Shown in pieces: positions 1 through 9,412 of a stretch of 64,000 bases of DNA; position 1 is the stretch's first letter; each line of letters starts with the position of its first letter. This DNA comes from Ensifer sp. BR816. GTDB taxonomy: Bacteria; Pseudomonadota; Alphaproteobacteria; Rhizobiales; Rhizobiaceae. Location: positions 3,304,781 through 3,368,780 of the forward strand of contig NZ_KB905370.1 of assembly GCF_000378985.1 (NCBI RefSeq), written 5' to 3'. Under the pieces are notes generated by a model, which was given only the letters and a program-made list of their open reading frames with translations, made no database searches and was not told the DNA's origin. The translations under genes were made by a program, and so were the position numbers.

Positions 1-48
1 CGGTCGCGGTTCGGTCAGACCATCGCCCGCAACATCTGCTTCCGATGA
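1..48 (+). CDS. possible C-terminal end of a gene entering from the left
   Basis: Frame 1 is open from the first base to a TGA at 46-48 and reads RSRFGQTIARNICFR. It is too short to assign to a family, and it could be chance. The stretch 49-215 that follows shows nothing I can interpret. Confidence 0.2.
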   Translation, partial: RSRFGQTIARNICFR

Positions 49-215
49 CAGATGCTACCGGACTCGCGACCCGATGACAGCGCTTTTTTTGGTCCGGCAG
101 AGACGCGTCGCCCGTTGGGGTATCCGCGTCGGGATCAAGCCGCAGATTTTCAGCGCTACAGCGCCGCGCGGGCGGCCCCGACGAGGACTTGGCAGGCGCG
201 GCTTGGCAGCGCTCG

Positions 216-1493
216 TTACTGCACCCTGTCGAGCATCTTGTAGTACATGCCGACCAGAGGCAGGAACCATGGCTTGCCGAAATGCCCGGGCACGGCCGGC
301 CATGCGAGGTCCTTGACCGGGTTGCGATCGGCCTTGCCGAGAATGGCGTCGGCGATCAGCATGCCCATATGGGTCGACATCTGCGCCCCGTGGCCGGAAT
401 AGCCCATGGCGTACCAGAGCCCGTCGGTAAATCCCGCCCGCGGGAAACGGTCCTTGGTCATGTCGACGAGGCCGCCCCAGCAGTAGTCGATCTCGACCTT
501 GGCGAGATGCGGGAAGATCTCGGCGAGGCTCGCACGCAGGATGGCGCCGCTCTTTTCGTCGGAGCGCTGGTCCGAGGTTGCCGAGAACCGCGCCCGGCCG
601 CCGAAGATCAGCCGGTTGTCGGGCGACAGCCGGAAATAGTTGCCGATATTGAGCGAGGTGACGCAGGTGCGGTTGCCGGGCATCGTCGCGGCAATCTCGG
701 CCTCGGTCAGCGGCTTGGTTGCGATAATGAAGCTGCCGACCGGCACGATGCGGCGGCGGAAATAGCCGAAAGCGCCCGTCGTATAGGCGCCGGTCGCCAA
801 CAGCACCGTATCGGCCGTCACGCTGCCGCGCGGCGTCGTCAGTTCCTGCTTGCCGCCCGATTGGCGCCGCCCGGTGACCGGGGCATTCTCGACGACGATC
901 GCCCCGTGGCGGACGGCCGCATCCGCAAGACCGACGACGAAGCGGCCCATATGCATCATGGCGCTTTTCTTCGACAGCATTGCACCGTGGAAGCAGTCCG
1001 AGCCGACCTCGCTCTTCAGATCATTTTTCGTCAGAAGCGCCGTGTCCGGGTCGACCTCGCGGTTCACCACCTCGAAGTTCCGGGCGATCGCCTCGAAATG
1101 CTGCGGCTTCGAGGCGAGCTTCAGCTTGCCGGCACGCCGGAAGCTGCAGTCGATCCCCTCCTCCGCCACGATGCGCTCGATCGTGTCGACGGAGGCGTCA
1201 TAGGCGCGGTAGAGCGCCGCCGCCCGCTCGGGTCCAAGTTCCGCCTTGGCGGCGACGAAGCTGTGGGCGATGCCGTTGTTGAGATGGCCGCCATTGCGGC
1301 CGGAGGCGCCCGATCCGACCGCCCCCGCCTCCAGCACGATCACTTTCGCGCCGGCCAATGCAAGCTGACGTGCAGCTCCGAGCCCCGTGAAGCCGCCGCC
1401 GATGACGGCGACGTCATAGTGGCCCTCGACCGGTGCGCGGCTGCCCATTTCAAATGGGCGAGCCGTATCGTGCCAGTAGGACTTGAGCTGCAT
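216..1493 (-). CDS. FAD-dependent amine/amino-acid oxidase (DAO family, gamma-glutamylputrescine oxidase-like)
   Basis: A 425-residue flavoprotein of the D-amino-acid-oxidase fold, expected to oxidise a C-N bond of a small amine or amino acid in the cytoplasm. The N-terminal dinucleotide-binding motif VIGGGFTGLGAARQLA lies near residue 30. It is followed by the acidic strand end VLEAG and a GSGASGRNGGHLNNG segment typical of the PuuB/OrdL branch. The C-terminal GYSGHGAQMSTHMG segment is the conserved FAD-closing region. Two in-frame ATGs lie at 1499 and 1493; AGGAG touches the first and sits 6 bases before the second, so 1493 is preferred. It is 12 bases downstream of the HAD gene and probably cotranscribed with it. 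The substrate cannot be read from sequence. Confidence 0.85.
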   Translation of the reverse strand: MQLKSYWHDTARPFEMGSRAPVEGHYDVAVIGGGFTGLGAARQLALAGAKVIVLEAGAVGSGASGRNGGHLNNGIAHSFVAAKAELGPERAAALYRAYDASVDTIERIVAEEGIDCSFRRAGKLKLASKPQHFEAIARNFEVVNREVDPDTALLTKNDLKSEVGSDCFHGAMLSKKSAMMHMGRFVVGLADAAVRHGAIVVENAPVTGRRQSGGKQELTTPRGSVTADTVLLATGAYTTGAFGYFRRRIVPVGSFIIATKPLTEAEIAATMPGNRTCVTSLNIGNYFRLSPDNRLIFGGRARFSATSDQRSDEKSGAILRASLAEIFPHLAKVEIDYCWGGLVDMTKDRFPRAGFTDGLWYAMGYSGHGAQMSTHMGMLIADAILGKADRNPVKDLAWPAVPGHFGKPWFLPLVGMYYKMLDRVQ

Positions 1494-1505
1494 GGCCATC
1501 TCCTG

Positions 1506-2174
1506 TCAGAGCCCGACGACGCCGGGCAGGCCGGAAATATCCTTGATTTCCGTATATCCATAGAAGGGATTTGCCGGCTCGTGGCCTCGGTTGACCCAGA
1601 CCTTGTTCTTGATGCCGAGATCGTGCGCGGACATCAGGTCGTAGCGGAACGAGGACGAGCAGTGGAGAATGTCCTCCGGGCCGCAGCCCAGCATGTCGAA
1701 CATATATTCGAAAGCCTTGAAGCGCGGCTTGTAGGCCTGTGCCTGCTCGGCTGTGTAGACCGCGTGAAAGGGAGCACCGAGTTTCTCGACATTCGACATG
1801 ATCTGCGAATTCATAGCGTTCGACAGGATCACCAACGGGATCTCTTTGGCGACCTTGGCGAGGCCGGCCGGAACGTCCGCATGCGGACCCCAAGTCGGCA
1901 CTCGCTCATAGACGACACGGGCGGCCTCGTCGCGGAATTTTATGCCGTTGCGCTTGCAGGTGCGTTCCAGCGAATTGTGCACCACTTCCGCATAGGGCTT
2001 CCAGTCGCCCATGATCTCGTCGAGGCGATAGGCGGCAAAGTTCTTGATGAACTCGGCCATGCGCGGTTCATCGAGCTGCTCACCGTAAAGGTCGCGCGCC
2101 GCCTCGGCCATCTGGAAGTTGGTCAGCGTGCCGTAGCAGTCGAAGGTGATGTATTTCGGACGGAAGCTCGCCAT
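1506..2174 (-). CDS. haloacid dehalogenase type II family hydrolase
   Basis: A cytoplasmic HAD-superfamily protein of 222 residues, the usual size for (S)-2-haloacid dehalogenase homologues. Motif I is FDCYGTLTNF with the nucleophilic Asp near residue 12. Motif II is the Ser of ILSNAMNS, the motif III Lys lies in AYKPRFKAFEYM, and the C-terminal acidic motif is in SSSFRYDLMSAHDLG. Genome contexts with amine oxidases suggest a role other than dehalogenation, so the substrate is unknown. ATGs at 2180 and 2174 are both possible; the latter has better spacing from AGGAG. It is the first gene of a two-gene minus-strand unit with the FAD oxidase. Confidence 0.8.
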   Translation of the reverse strand: MASFRPKYITFDCYGTLTNFQMAEAARDLYGEQLDEPRMAEFIKNFAAYRLDEIMGDWKPYAEVVHNSLERTCKRNGIKFRDEAARVVYERVPTWGPHADVPAGLAKVAKEIPLVILSNAMNSQIMSNVEKLGAPFHAVYTAEQAQAYKPRFKAFEYMFDMLGCGPEDILHCSSSFRYDLMSAHDLGIKNKVWVNRGHEPANPFYGYTEIKDISGLPGVVGL

Positions 2175-2496
2175 GCGCATTTCTCCTCTTCAATGACGCG
2201 ATCCGGAATGTCTAAGAAGGATCATAGGCAAGCGTCCGCCCATCGACCTGCGTGTTTTGGCATGGATCGAAGCAGATTGTACCGTATCCGCGGCTGGCTT
2301 TGGCACATGGTTGTGTGCCCTTGCCGTCCCGCTGGACGCCTTCCCGCCCGGCATCGGCCTTTCCCGGAGCCCTGACGGCATAAGATGCGGCGACCCGCCG
2401 AAGCAAAGGTATAAGATACCGCCCCGAGCGCCGCCTTCGGGCGATCTGCCGGTCGGCTCTCCGTAACACTTGCTGCAGGAAATCAAGGACCCTTTC

Positions 2497-3333
2497 ATGC
2501 AGCCAAGTCAGATCGAACTTGCCCCCTTCGGCTCCGAGCACCTGGAGAGTGCCGTGCGCCTCTCCCGCCAGGCCGGCTGGCCGCACCGGCCGGAGGACTG
2601 GCAGATGGCGCTGGCGCTGAGCGAGGGCGTCGTTGCTCTCGAGGCCGGCCGGGTCGTCGGAACCACATTTGTGACCGCCTATGGGAACGACTGCGCCACG
2701 ATCAACATGGTGATCGTCGACGAGGCGATGCGCGGTCGCGGCCTCGGCCGCGGCCTGATGGATGCGGCCCTGCGGATCGCCGGTAACCGCCCGCTCCGGC
2801 TGGTGGCGACGGCGGACGGCCTGCCTCTTTATGAAAAGCTCGGCTTCCGCGAAACCGGTACCGTTCTGCAGCACCAGGGCATCGCGAGAGCGCTCGCCGG
2901 CGCCGCTCAGACCGAGCCGGCGACCGCAGAAGATACTGCCGCGATCGCCGCGCTCGACAGCGTCGCCTTCGGTGCCGATCGCCGGGATCTGATCGCTTAT
3001 CTCGCCAAGGTCGGCGCGTTCGCGGTCATCCGCCGCAGCGGCCGCGTCGTCGGCTTCGCCGCCCTGCGCGCCTTTGGTCGTGGCGATGTCATCGGGCCCG
3101 TCGTTGCTGCAAATGTCGACGATGCCAAGGCGCTCATAACCCATTTCATCGCAAGGCGTACCGGCCAATTCGTCCGGGTCGATACCACCGCGGACACCGG
3201 CCTCGCCCCGTGGCTCGCCGACCAGGGACTTGGCCATGTCGGCGGCGGGATCGCCATGGAAAGGCCGTCCGTTGACCGCGCCGCCGACCGCGCGGCTTTC
3301 ACCTTCGCCCTCGCCAACCAGGCGCTCGGCTGA
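2497..3333 (+). CDS. GNAT family N-acetyltransferase, tandem domain
   Basis: A 278-residue acyl-CoA-dependent N-acyltransferase. The first GNAT domain (residues 1-130) shows the acetyl-CoA loop RGRGLGRGLMDAAL near 79-92, followed by YEKLGFRETG. The second half (about 135-278) resembles a degenerate GNAT or acetyltransferase-like domain (DUF1990/Eis-like arrangement), with FGADRRDLIAYL and GFAALRAFGRG. Start ATG 2497 has AAGGA 8 bases upstream. It is 13 bases before the class III aminotransferase, so the two are likely cotranscribed. The substrate is probably an amine or amino acid handled by the neighbouring catabolic genes; this is inference. Confidence 0.8.
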   Translation: MQPSQIELAPFGSEHLESAVRLSRQAGWPHRPEDWQMALALSEGVVALEAGRVVGTTFVTAYGNDCATINMVIVDEAMRGRGLGRGLMDAALRIAGNRPLRLVATADGLPLYEKLGFRETGTVLQHQGIARALAGAAQTEPATAEDTAAIAALDSVAFGADRRDLIAYLAKVGAFAVIRRSGRVVGFAALRAFGRGDVIGPVVAANVDDAKALITHFIARRTGQFVRVDTTADTGLAPWLADQGLGHVGGGIAMERPSVDRAADRAAFTFALANQALG

Positions 3334-3346
3334 TCTGGAGATTTAG

Positions 3347-4720
3347 ATGTACAGCAATTCCCTCATCGAACTCGATCGCGCCCATCTGGTCCACCCGGTC
3401 GCCTCCTATCGCGGCCACGAGCGGGTCGGCGTGCGCGTCCTCAAATCCGCCAAGGGCGCCACCGTGACCGATGCCTCGGGGCATATGATGATCGACGGTT
3501 TTGCGGGCCTCTGGTGCGTCAATGCCGGCTACGGTCATGAATCGATCGTCGAGGCGGCGGCCCGGCAGATGCGTGAACTGCCCTATGCCACCGGCTATTT
3601 CGGCCTCGGCTCCGAACCGGCGATCCGGCTTGCGGCCGAACTGGCGGACCGGGCGCCGGGCGACCTCAACCACGTCTATTTCACGCTTGGCGGATCGGAC
3701 GCCGTCGACAGCACGATCCGCTTCATCCGCTACTATTACAATGCGCAGGGACGGCCACAGAAGGACCAGTTCATCTCGGTCGAACAGGGCTATCACGGCT
3801 CTTCGACTGTCGGTGCGGGCCTGACGGCGCTGCCGGCCTTCCATGCGGGCTTCGGCGTGCCGTTCGCATGGCAGCACAAGATCCCTTCGCACTACGCCTA
3901 TCGCAACCCCGCCGGAAGCGAGCCGGCCGCAATCATCGCCGCTTCGGTCGCTTCACTGCGGGCCAAGGTCGAGGCGCTCGGTGCCGATCGGGTGGCGGCG
4001 TTTTATGTCGAGCCTATCCAGGGCTCGGGCGGCGTGCTCGTGCCGCCGCCCGGCTGGATGAAGGCGATGCGCGACCTCTGCCGTGAACTCGACATCCTGT
4101 TCGTCGCCGACGAGGTGATCACCGCTTTCGGCCGTACCGGCCCGCTCTTCGCCTGTAGCGACGAGGACATCGTCCCCGACCTGATGACCACCGCCAAGGG
4201 GCTCACCTCCGGCTACGTCCCGATGGGCGCCGTCTTTCTCTCGGACAAGGTCTACGACACGATCGCCGATGGCGCCGGTGCCGCTGCCGTCGGTCACGGC
4301 TACACCTATTCCGCCCATCCGGTCAGCGCCGCCGTCGGCCTCGAAGTGCTGCGCCTTTACGAGAACGGGCTTCTGGAAAACGGCGTCAGGGCCGGAAAGC
4401 GGCTGATGGCAGGACTGCAGAGCCTCGGCGATCATCCGCTGGTCGGCGATGTCCGCGGCCGCGGCATGCTGGCCGCGATCGAGCTCGTCACCGACAAGGA
4501 AGCCAAGACGCCGCTTCCCGCCGCGGCAGAGCCGGCGCGGCGCATATTCGACCGTGCCTGGGACAATGGCCTCGTCATCCGCGCCTTCGGCAATGGCGTT
4601 CTCGGCTACGCGCCGCCGCTCTGCTGCAGCGAAGCGGAAATCGACGCCATCGTCGAGCGCACGCGGCTGACGCTCGACCAGACTTTGGAGGACCCCGACG
4701 TCCGCGCGGCCCTCGCCTGA
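3347..4720 (+). CDS. class III pyridoxal-phosphate aminotransferase
   Basis: A 457-residue fold-type I class III aminotransferase, the family of omega-amino-acid:pyruvate, putrescine and beta-alanine transaminases. The PLP Lys is K284 in TTAKGLTSGYVPMG. The Asp that bonds the pyridine nitrogen is D255 in LFVADEVITAFGRTG. YHGSS near 149 is the cofactor-phosphate/ring segment. Length is typical and the ORF is intact. GGAG lies 7 bases before the ATG. With the GNAT upstream and HAD/ABC genes downstream it belongs to a small-amine uptake and catabolism block. The amino donor is not decidable from sequence; a terminal omega-amine is the commonest choice in this family. Confidence 0.88.
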   Translation: MYSNSLIELDRAHLVHPVASYRGHERVGVRVLKSAKGATVTDASGHMMIDGFAGLWCVNAGYGHESIVEAAARQMRELPYATGYFGLGSEPAIRLAAELADRAPGDLNHVYFTLGGSDAVDSTIRFIRYYYNAQGRPQKDQFISVEQGYHGSSTVGAGLTALPAFHAGFGVPFAWQHKIPSHYAYRNPAGSEPAAIIAASVASLRAKVEALGADRVAAFYVEPIQGSGGVLVPPPGWMKAMRDLCRELDILFVADEVITAFGRTGPLFACSDEDIVPDLMTTAKGLTSGYVPMGAVFLSDKVYDTIADGAGAAAVGHGYTYSAHPVSAAVGLEVLRLYENGLLENGVRAGKRLMAGLQSLGDHPLVGDVRGRGMLAAIELVTDKEAKTPLPAAAEPARRIFDRAWDNGLVIRAFGNGVLGYAPPLCCSEAEIDAIVERTRLTLDQTLEDPDVRAALA

Positions 4721-4999
4721 GATCCGGCATCCGGTCGCACGAAGAGCGGATCGGCGGTCGGAACGGCGAAATACCGGTTTATTCTCGTATTCGCAATTTT
4801 GTGCCGCGATCCTTCTGCCATTCAGAGAATCCGGCGAGCCGATGCTGCGAAACTGTATGGGTTAAGGGGCGCAGGAATGCCCGGGAAAGCAGGTTTTTCC
4901 CGAATTTTGCCGGCGCCATCGGCCAGTTGAGAACAGCATTTTCTTCTGATGCAGCCCAGCGCGAGCGAACTCCGCCCGCGCCAAATCGAGGAAAGAGAC

Positions 5000-5716
5000 T
5001 TGGCAAAGACCTTCGCGGATTTCAAATATCTCACCTTCGATGTCGTCGGGACGTTGATCGACTTCGAGGGCGGCATCAAGGATTGCCTGGCCGGCATCGC
5101 CACGGAAGTGGGTGTCGCGGTTGATGGCGAAGAGGCGCTGAAGCTCTACCGCGCGGCGCGCTATTCTGCCGATGCCGACCTCTTCCCCGACGATCTGGTG
5201 CGCGTCTATCTCGCCATTGCTCCGGAGCTCGGTCTTCCCGTCGAAGCAAAATATGGCGAACGACTGCGTGATTCCGCAAAAGATTGGAAAGGCTTTGCCG
5301 ACAGCGCCGAGGCGCTTGCCCGGCTTGCCAAGCGTTACCGCCTTGTCGCCATGACGAACGCCCGGCGCTGGGCCTTCGAGCATTTCTCCCGCGAGCTCGG
5401 CAATCCCTTCTACGCCGCCTTCACAGCCGACGACACGGGCACGGAAAAGCCCGATCCGGCTTTCTTCGAGAAGGTCTTCGCCTTCGTCGCATCAGAAGGG
5501 AATTCGAAGGACGACATCCTCCACGTCGCCCAGAGCCAGTATCACGACATCGGCATTTCGCGGAAACTCGGGCTGACCAATTGCTGGATCGAGCGGCGTC
5601 ACGCGCAGCAGGGCTATGGCGGCACGATCGAACCGGCCGAGTTCACCAAGCCCGATTTTCATTTCACCTCCATGGCGGGCCTTGCCGACGCCGTGGAGAA
5701 AGTCAAGGCCGCCTGA
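5000..5716 (+). CDS. HAD family hydrolase, second dehalogenase-like paralogue
   Basis: A 238-residue HAD protein. Motif I is FDVVGTLIDFEGG (nucleophile Asp near residue 14), motif II is the Thr of AMTNARRWAFEHF, the motif III Lys is in TEKPDPAFFEKVF, and the acidic motif is HVAQSQYHDIGISRKLG. The open frame begins further up at 4949, but a TTG at 5000 has GAGGAAAGAG at good spacing, and the protein then starts MAKTFADFKYLTFD like its family. I therefore choose TTG. It is distantly related to the HAD gene at 1506-2174. It probably shares the transcript of the downstream binding-protein gene, 82 bases away. Confidence 0.78.
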   Translation: MAKTFADFKYLTFDVVGTLIDFEGGIKDCLAGIATEVGVAVDGEEALKLYRAARYSADADLFPDDLVRVYLAIAPELGLPVEAKYGERLRDSAKDWKGFADSAEALARLAKRYRLVAMTNARRWAFEHFSRELGNPFYAAFTADDTGTEKPDPAFFEKVFAFVASEGNSKDDILHVAQSQYHDIGISRKLGLTNCWIERRHAQQGYGGTIEPAEFTKPDFHFTSMAGLADAVEKVKAA

Positions 5717-5798
5717 AAGGGAGCGAAGCATTCCACCTGAACCCCGTATGCAAAGAAGACGGGGCGATCCGACCAACCACCAACGAATGGGGAACGAC

Positions 5799-7409
5799 AT
5801 GACTGACAAAATTACCAACTGGACCGGAAAAGACGACGCAGTCGTCGAAAACGCCATTCGCCGCGGCGCCACCCGCCGCGAGCTCCTGCAGATGCTGCTG
5901 GCCGGCGGCGTCGCGATGTCGGCCGGCGGCCTCGTGCTCGGCCGCGCCGGCAATGCGGTTGCAGCAACGCCGGTCGCAGGCGGCACGCTGAAGGCGGCCG
6001 GCTGGTCGGCTTCCACCGCCGATACGCTCGACCCGGCGAAAGCCTCGCTTTCCACCGACTACGTGCGCTGCTGCTCCTTCTATAACCGCCTCACCTTCCT
6101 CGACCAGGGCGGCACACCGCAGATGGAGCTTGCCGAAGCGATCGAATCCAAGGACGCGAAGACCTGGACCGTCAAGCTCAGGAGCGGCGTCACGTTCCAC
6201 GACGGCAAGCCGCTGACGGCCGACGACGTGATCTTCTCGCTGAAACGCCATCTCGATCCGTCGGTCGGTTCGAAGGTCGCCAAGATCGCCGCCCAGATGA
6301 CCGGCTTCAAGGCGGTCGATAAGCAGACGGTCGAGATCACTCTTGCCAATCCGAACGCCGATCTGCCGACGATCCTGTCGATGCACCACTTCATGATCGT
6401 CGCCGACGGCACCACCGACTTCTCCAAGGGGAACGGCACCGGCGCCTTCGTCAGGGAAGTCTTCGAGCCGGGCGTCCGCTCGGTCGGCATCAAGAACAAG
6501 AACTACTGGAAGGCCGGTCCGAACGTCGACTCCTTCGAGTATTTCGCGATCAGCGACGACAGTTCACGCGTCAACGCTCTGCTTTCGGGCGATATCCATC
6601 TCGCCGCCGCGATCAACCCGCGCTCGATGCGCCTCGTCGAGGCCCAGGGCGAAGGCTTCGCATTGTCGAAGACGACCTCCGGCAATTACACCAACCTCAA
6701 CATTCGCCTCGACATGGAGCCCGGCAGCAAGCGGGACTTCGTCGAGGGCATGAAATACCTCGTCAACCGCGAGCAGATCGTCAAGTCGGCGCTGCGCGGC
6801 CTAGGCGAAGTCGGCAACGACCAGCCGGTTTCGCCAGCGAACGTCTATCACAACGCCGACCTGAAATCCCGGGCCTTCGATCCGGAAAAGGCGAAGTTCC
6901 ATTTCGAGAAGGCCGGCGTGTTCGGCCAATCGATCCCGGTGGTTGCCTCCGAGGCGGCCACGGCATCGGTCGACATGGCGATGATCATCCAGGCCTCCGC
7001 CGCCGAGATCGGCCTGAAGCTCGACGTCCAGCGCGTTCCGTCCGACGGCTACTGGGACGATTACTGGCTGAAGGCGCCGGTCCACTTCGGCAACATCAAC
7101 CCGCGCCCGACGCCTGACATCCTGTTCTCGCTGCTCTATACTTCGGAAGCACCGTGGAACGAGAGCCGGTACAAGTCCGAGAAGTTCGACAAGATGCTGA
7201 TCGAGGCGCGCGGTTCGCTCGATCAGGAGAAGCGCAAGTCTATCTACAACGAGATGCAGGTCATGGTCGCCAACGAAGCCGGCACCATCATCCCGGCCTA
7301 CATCTCCAACGTCGACGCGATCACCGCCAAGCTCAAGGGCCTGCAACCAAATCCGCTCGGCGGACAGATGGGCTATGCCTTCGCGGAGTATGTCTGGCTC
7401 GAAGCCTGA
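5799..7409 (+). CDS. ABC transporter periplasmic substrate-binding protein, dipeptide/oligopeptide (SBP family 5)
   Basis: A 536-residue SBP_bac_5 protein that would deliver a peptide or related solute to the permeases encoded next. The N-terminus carries a twin-arginine signal (TRRELLQMLLAGGVAMSAGG around residues 25-44, ending near AVAAT), so Tat export is likely. FHDGKPLTADDVIFSLKRH near residue 140 is the family signature. ATG 5799 follows GGGGAACG; an upstream in-frame extension to 5616 lacks a signal peptide at its start and is rejected. It is the first gene of a transporter operon. A strong hairpin at 7425-7452 separates it from the permease, a common way to raise the binding-protein dosage. 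Confidence 0.9.
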   Translation: MTDKITNWTGKDDAVVENAIRRGATRRELLQMLLAGGVAMSAGGLVLGRAGNAVAATPVAGGTLKAAGWSASTADTLDPAKASLSTDYVRCCSFYNRLTFLDQGGTPQMELAEAIESKDAKTWTVKLRSGVTFHDGKPLTADDVIFSLKRHLDPSVGSKVAKIAAQMTGFKAVDKQTVEITLANPNADLPTILSMHHFMIVADGTTDFSKGNGTGAFVREVFEPGVRSVGIKNKNYWKAGPNVDSFEYFAISDDSSRVNALLSGDIHLAAAINPRSMRLVEAQGEGFALSKTTSGNYTNLNIRLDMEPGSKRDFVEGMKYLVNREQIVKSALRGLGEVGNDQPVSPANVYHNADLKSRAFDPEKAKFHFEKAGVFGQSIPVVASEAATASVDMAMIIQASAAEIGLKLDVQRVPSDGYWDDYWLKAPVHFGNINPRPTPDILFSLLYTSEAPWNESRYKSEKFDKMLIEARGSLDQEKRKSIYNEMQVMVANEAGTIIPAYISNVDAITAKLKGLQPNPLGGQMGYAFAEYVWLEA

Positions 7410-7424
7410 CGAGGCAAACTGCTG

Positions 7425-7452
7425 GGGGTTGCAGCGGCGCCGCTGCAGCCCC
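7425..7452 (+). terminator. intra-operon stem-loop after the binding-protein gene
   Basis: GGGGTTGCAGCGGC is followed directly by its near-perfect complement GCCGCTGCAGCCCC (one G-U pair), 15 bases after the stop codon. There is no T-tract, so it more likely stabilises the upstream mRNA or attenuates transcription than fully terminates. Confidence 0.6.
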
Positions 7453-7460
7453 TCTCCGAT

Positions 7461-7567
7461 CTACAGCGCCGCGCGTCTTATCAGACGCGCAAAGGTGGCT
7501 GTAGCACTTTGAATTGCTGTATGTCTTTGTCCTTAAATCGAGGTCGATTTGAGCAGACATGCGGTAG
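7461..7567 (+). repeat. intergenic palindromic repeat, copy A (RIME-like mosaic element)
   Basis: The outer arms CTACAGC and GCTGTAG enclose a GCGCGTCT/AGACGCGC hairpin at 7471-7490. CTGTAGCACTTTGA follows at 7499-7512, then an AAATCG/CGATTT hairpin near 7534-7549 and a terminal CATGCGGTAG. The same modules occur inverted at 11112-11175. From memory, such elements are dispersed in rhizobial intergenic regions, but I cannot check copy number here. Confidence 0.6.
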
Positions 7568-7598
7568 TCCTTGTCTCGAATGCCGAAAGGGGGCGCGC

Positions 7599-8549
7599 GT
7601 GAATAGCCGGGTCCTATCTCTTGTCCTGAGCAGGTTGCTCATCGCCCTGATCACCCTGGTGATCGTCTCCTTCGCCGTCTTCTTCGCGACGACGCTCTTG
7701 CCGGGTGACACGGCGACCATCCTGCTCGGCCAGGCCGCCACGCCGGAAGCCGTCGAAGGCCTGCGCAAGGCCATGCATCTCGACGAGCCGGCCATCTTCC
7801 GCTTCCTGCGCTGGATCGTCGGCCTCGTGCAGGGCGATCTCGGTAGATCCTATGCCAACGAGATGCCAGTGGCGGATCTGATCGGCGGTCGCTTCGTCAA
7901 CACCCTGAAGCTTGCTGGCGTCACTGCGCTCTTTGCCGTGCCGATCGCGCTGACACTCGGCATCACCGCGGCGATGCTGCGCGGTTCGCTCTACGACCGC
8001 ATCGTCACCGTGCTGACGATCGGCGTCATCTCGGTGCCGGAATTCATGATAGCGACTTCCGCTGTCCTCATCTTCGCAGTCTATCTGAAGTGGCTGCCGG
8101 CGCTCTCCTTCGCCAATGAGATCCATAGCCTCACCGACATGCTTCGCATCTATGCCATGCCGGTGATCACGCTCACCTTCGTCATCTCGGCGCAGATGAT
8201 CCGCATGACACGGGCAGCGGTGATCGAGACGCTCAATACGCCCTATGTCGAGATGGCGCTGTTGAAGGGCGCCTCCCGGCCGCGCATGGTATTCCGCCAC
8301 GCGCTTCCGAATGCGCTGGGTCCGATCGTCAACGCCGTCGCGCTTTCGCTTTCCTATCTGCTTGGCGGCGTCATCATCGTCGAGACGATCTTCAACTATC
8401 CGGGCATCGCCAAGCTGATGGTCGATGCGGTTTCCACCCGCGACCTGCCGCTCATCCAGAGCTGCGCGATGATCTTCTGTCTCGGCTACCTGCTGTTGAT
8501 CACCACGGCCGACATCATCGCCATTCTTTCCAATCCGAGGCTTCGATGA
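7599..8549 (+). CDS. ABC transporter permease, DppB type
   Basis: A 316-residue inner-membrane permease of the peptide/nickel ABC class with about six hydrophobic segments, starting RVLSLVLSRLLIALITLVIV. The periplasmic first loop carries the DppB signature (GLRKAMHLDEP, GDLGRSY). The EAA loop near the C-terminus reads EMALLKGASRPRMVFRHALP. A GTG at 7599 preceded by GAAAGGGGG gives the family N-terminus; the longer frame from 7509 runs through the repeat element and is rejected. The 3' end overlaps the next permease by ATGA. Confidence 0.9.
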   Translation: MNSRVLSLVLSRLLIALITLVIVSFAVFFATTLLPGDTATILLGQAATPEAVEGLRKAMHLDEPAIFRFLRWIVGLVQGDLGRSYANEMPVADLIGGRFVNTLKLAGVTALFAVPIALTLGITAAMLRGSLYDRIVTVLTIGVISVPEFMIATSAVLIFAVYLKWLPALSFANEIHSLTDMLRIYAMPVITLTFVISAQMIRMTRAAVIETLNTPYVEMALLKGASRPRMVFRHALPNALGPIVNAVALSLSYLLGGVIIVETIFNYPGIAKLMVDAVSTRDLPLIQSCAMIFCLGYLLLITTADIIAILSNPRLR

Positions 8550-9412
8550 CAATGACCACTTCGAGCACATCGACCACCTCCGTCCGAAAGTCGGGAAGCC
8601 GGCTCGGCTATCGCTTCAATCTCGTCGGCGTCATCGGCCTCGCGGTCATCCTGTCCTGGGCACTTGTCGCGGTCTTCGCGCCGCTGATCATCCCCTATCC
8701 GGTCGGTGAGATCGTCGACCTCGACTACTTCGGTCCGATGAGCCACGACTTCTGGCTCGGCTCCGACTATCTCGGCCGCGACATGCTCTCGCGGATCCTG
8801 ATGGGCGCCCGCTACACGGTCGGCATCTCGCTTGCGGCCGTGACGATCGCCTGCTTCTCGGGCGTGGTGCTCGGCATGATCGCAGCGGTCGCCGGCGGTT
8901 GGCTCGACACGATCTTGAGCCGCTTCCTTGACGCGCTCAACTCGATCCCGAGCAAACTCTTCGGCCTCGTCGTCGTCGCCGCCGTCGGCTCCTCCATTCC
9001 GGTGCTGATCCTGACGCTGTCGGTGATCTACATCCCCGGTGCCTACCGCTTTTCCCGGGCGCTCGCCGTCAACATCAATGCGATGGATTTCATCACCGTC
9101 GCCCGCATCCGCGGCGAGAGCACGCTGTATCTCATCCGCTCGGAAATCCTGCCGAACATCGTCGGGCCGGTGCTTGCCGATCTCGGCATCCGCTTCGTCT
9201 TCATCGTTCTCCTGCTCTCCGGCCTCTCCTTCCTCGGCCTCGGCGTCCAGCCGCCCTATGCCGACTGGGGCGCGCTGGTGCGCGAGAACATCGGCGGCCT
9301 GCCCTTCGGCGCGCCGGCGGTGATGTTTCCGTCGCTTGCGATCGCCAGCCTGACGATCAGCGTGAACCTGTTGATCGACAACCTGCCGCAGAAAATCAGG
9401 GACCGCGCATAA
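8546..9412 (+). CDS. ABC transporter permease, DppC type
   Basis: A 288-residue partner permease. It has the DppC hallmarks: an N-terminal membrane helix, then the periplasmic HDFWLGSDYLGRDMLSRI segment, five more helices, and an EAA-type loop around FITVARIRGESTLYLIRSEILP. The ATGA overlap with the upstream permease and the single-base TAATG overlap with the ATPase show tight translational coupling. It should heterodimerise with the 7599 product and be driven by the double ATPase. Confidence 0.9.
   Translation: MTMTTSSTSTTSVRKSGSRLGYRFNLVGVIGLAVILSWALVAVFAPLIIPYPVGEIVDLDYFGPMSHDFWLGSDYLGRDMLSRILMGARYTVGISLAAVTIACFSGVVLGMIAAVAGGWLDTILSRFLDALNSIPSKLFGLVVVAAVGSSIPVLILTLSVIYIPGAYRFSRALAVNINAMDFITVARIRGESTLYLIRSEILPNIVGPVLADLGIRFVFIVLLLSGLSFLGLGVQPPYADWGALVRENIGGLPFGAPAVMFPSLAIASLTISVNLLIDNLPQKIRDRA

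Noticed and set aside
189..2375. 728-codon plus-strand open frame
   Set aside because: It mirrors the minus-strand FAD oxidase and HAD genes; its sequence is Arg/His/Ala-rich without family motifs and has no ribosome-binding site.
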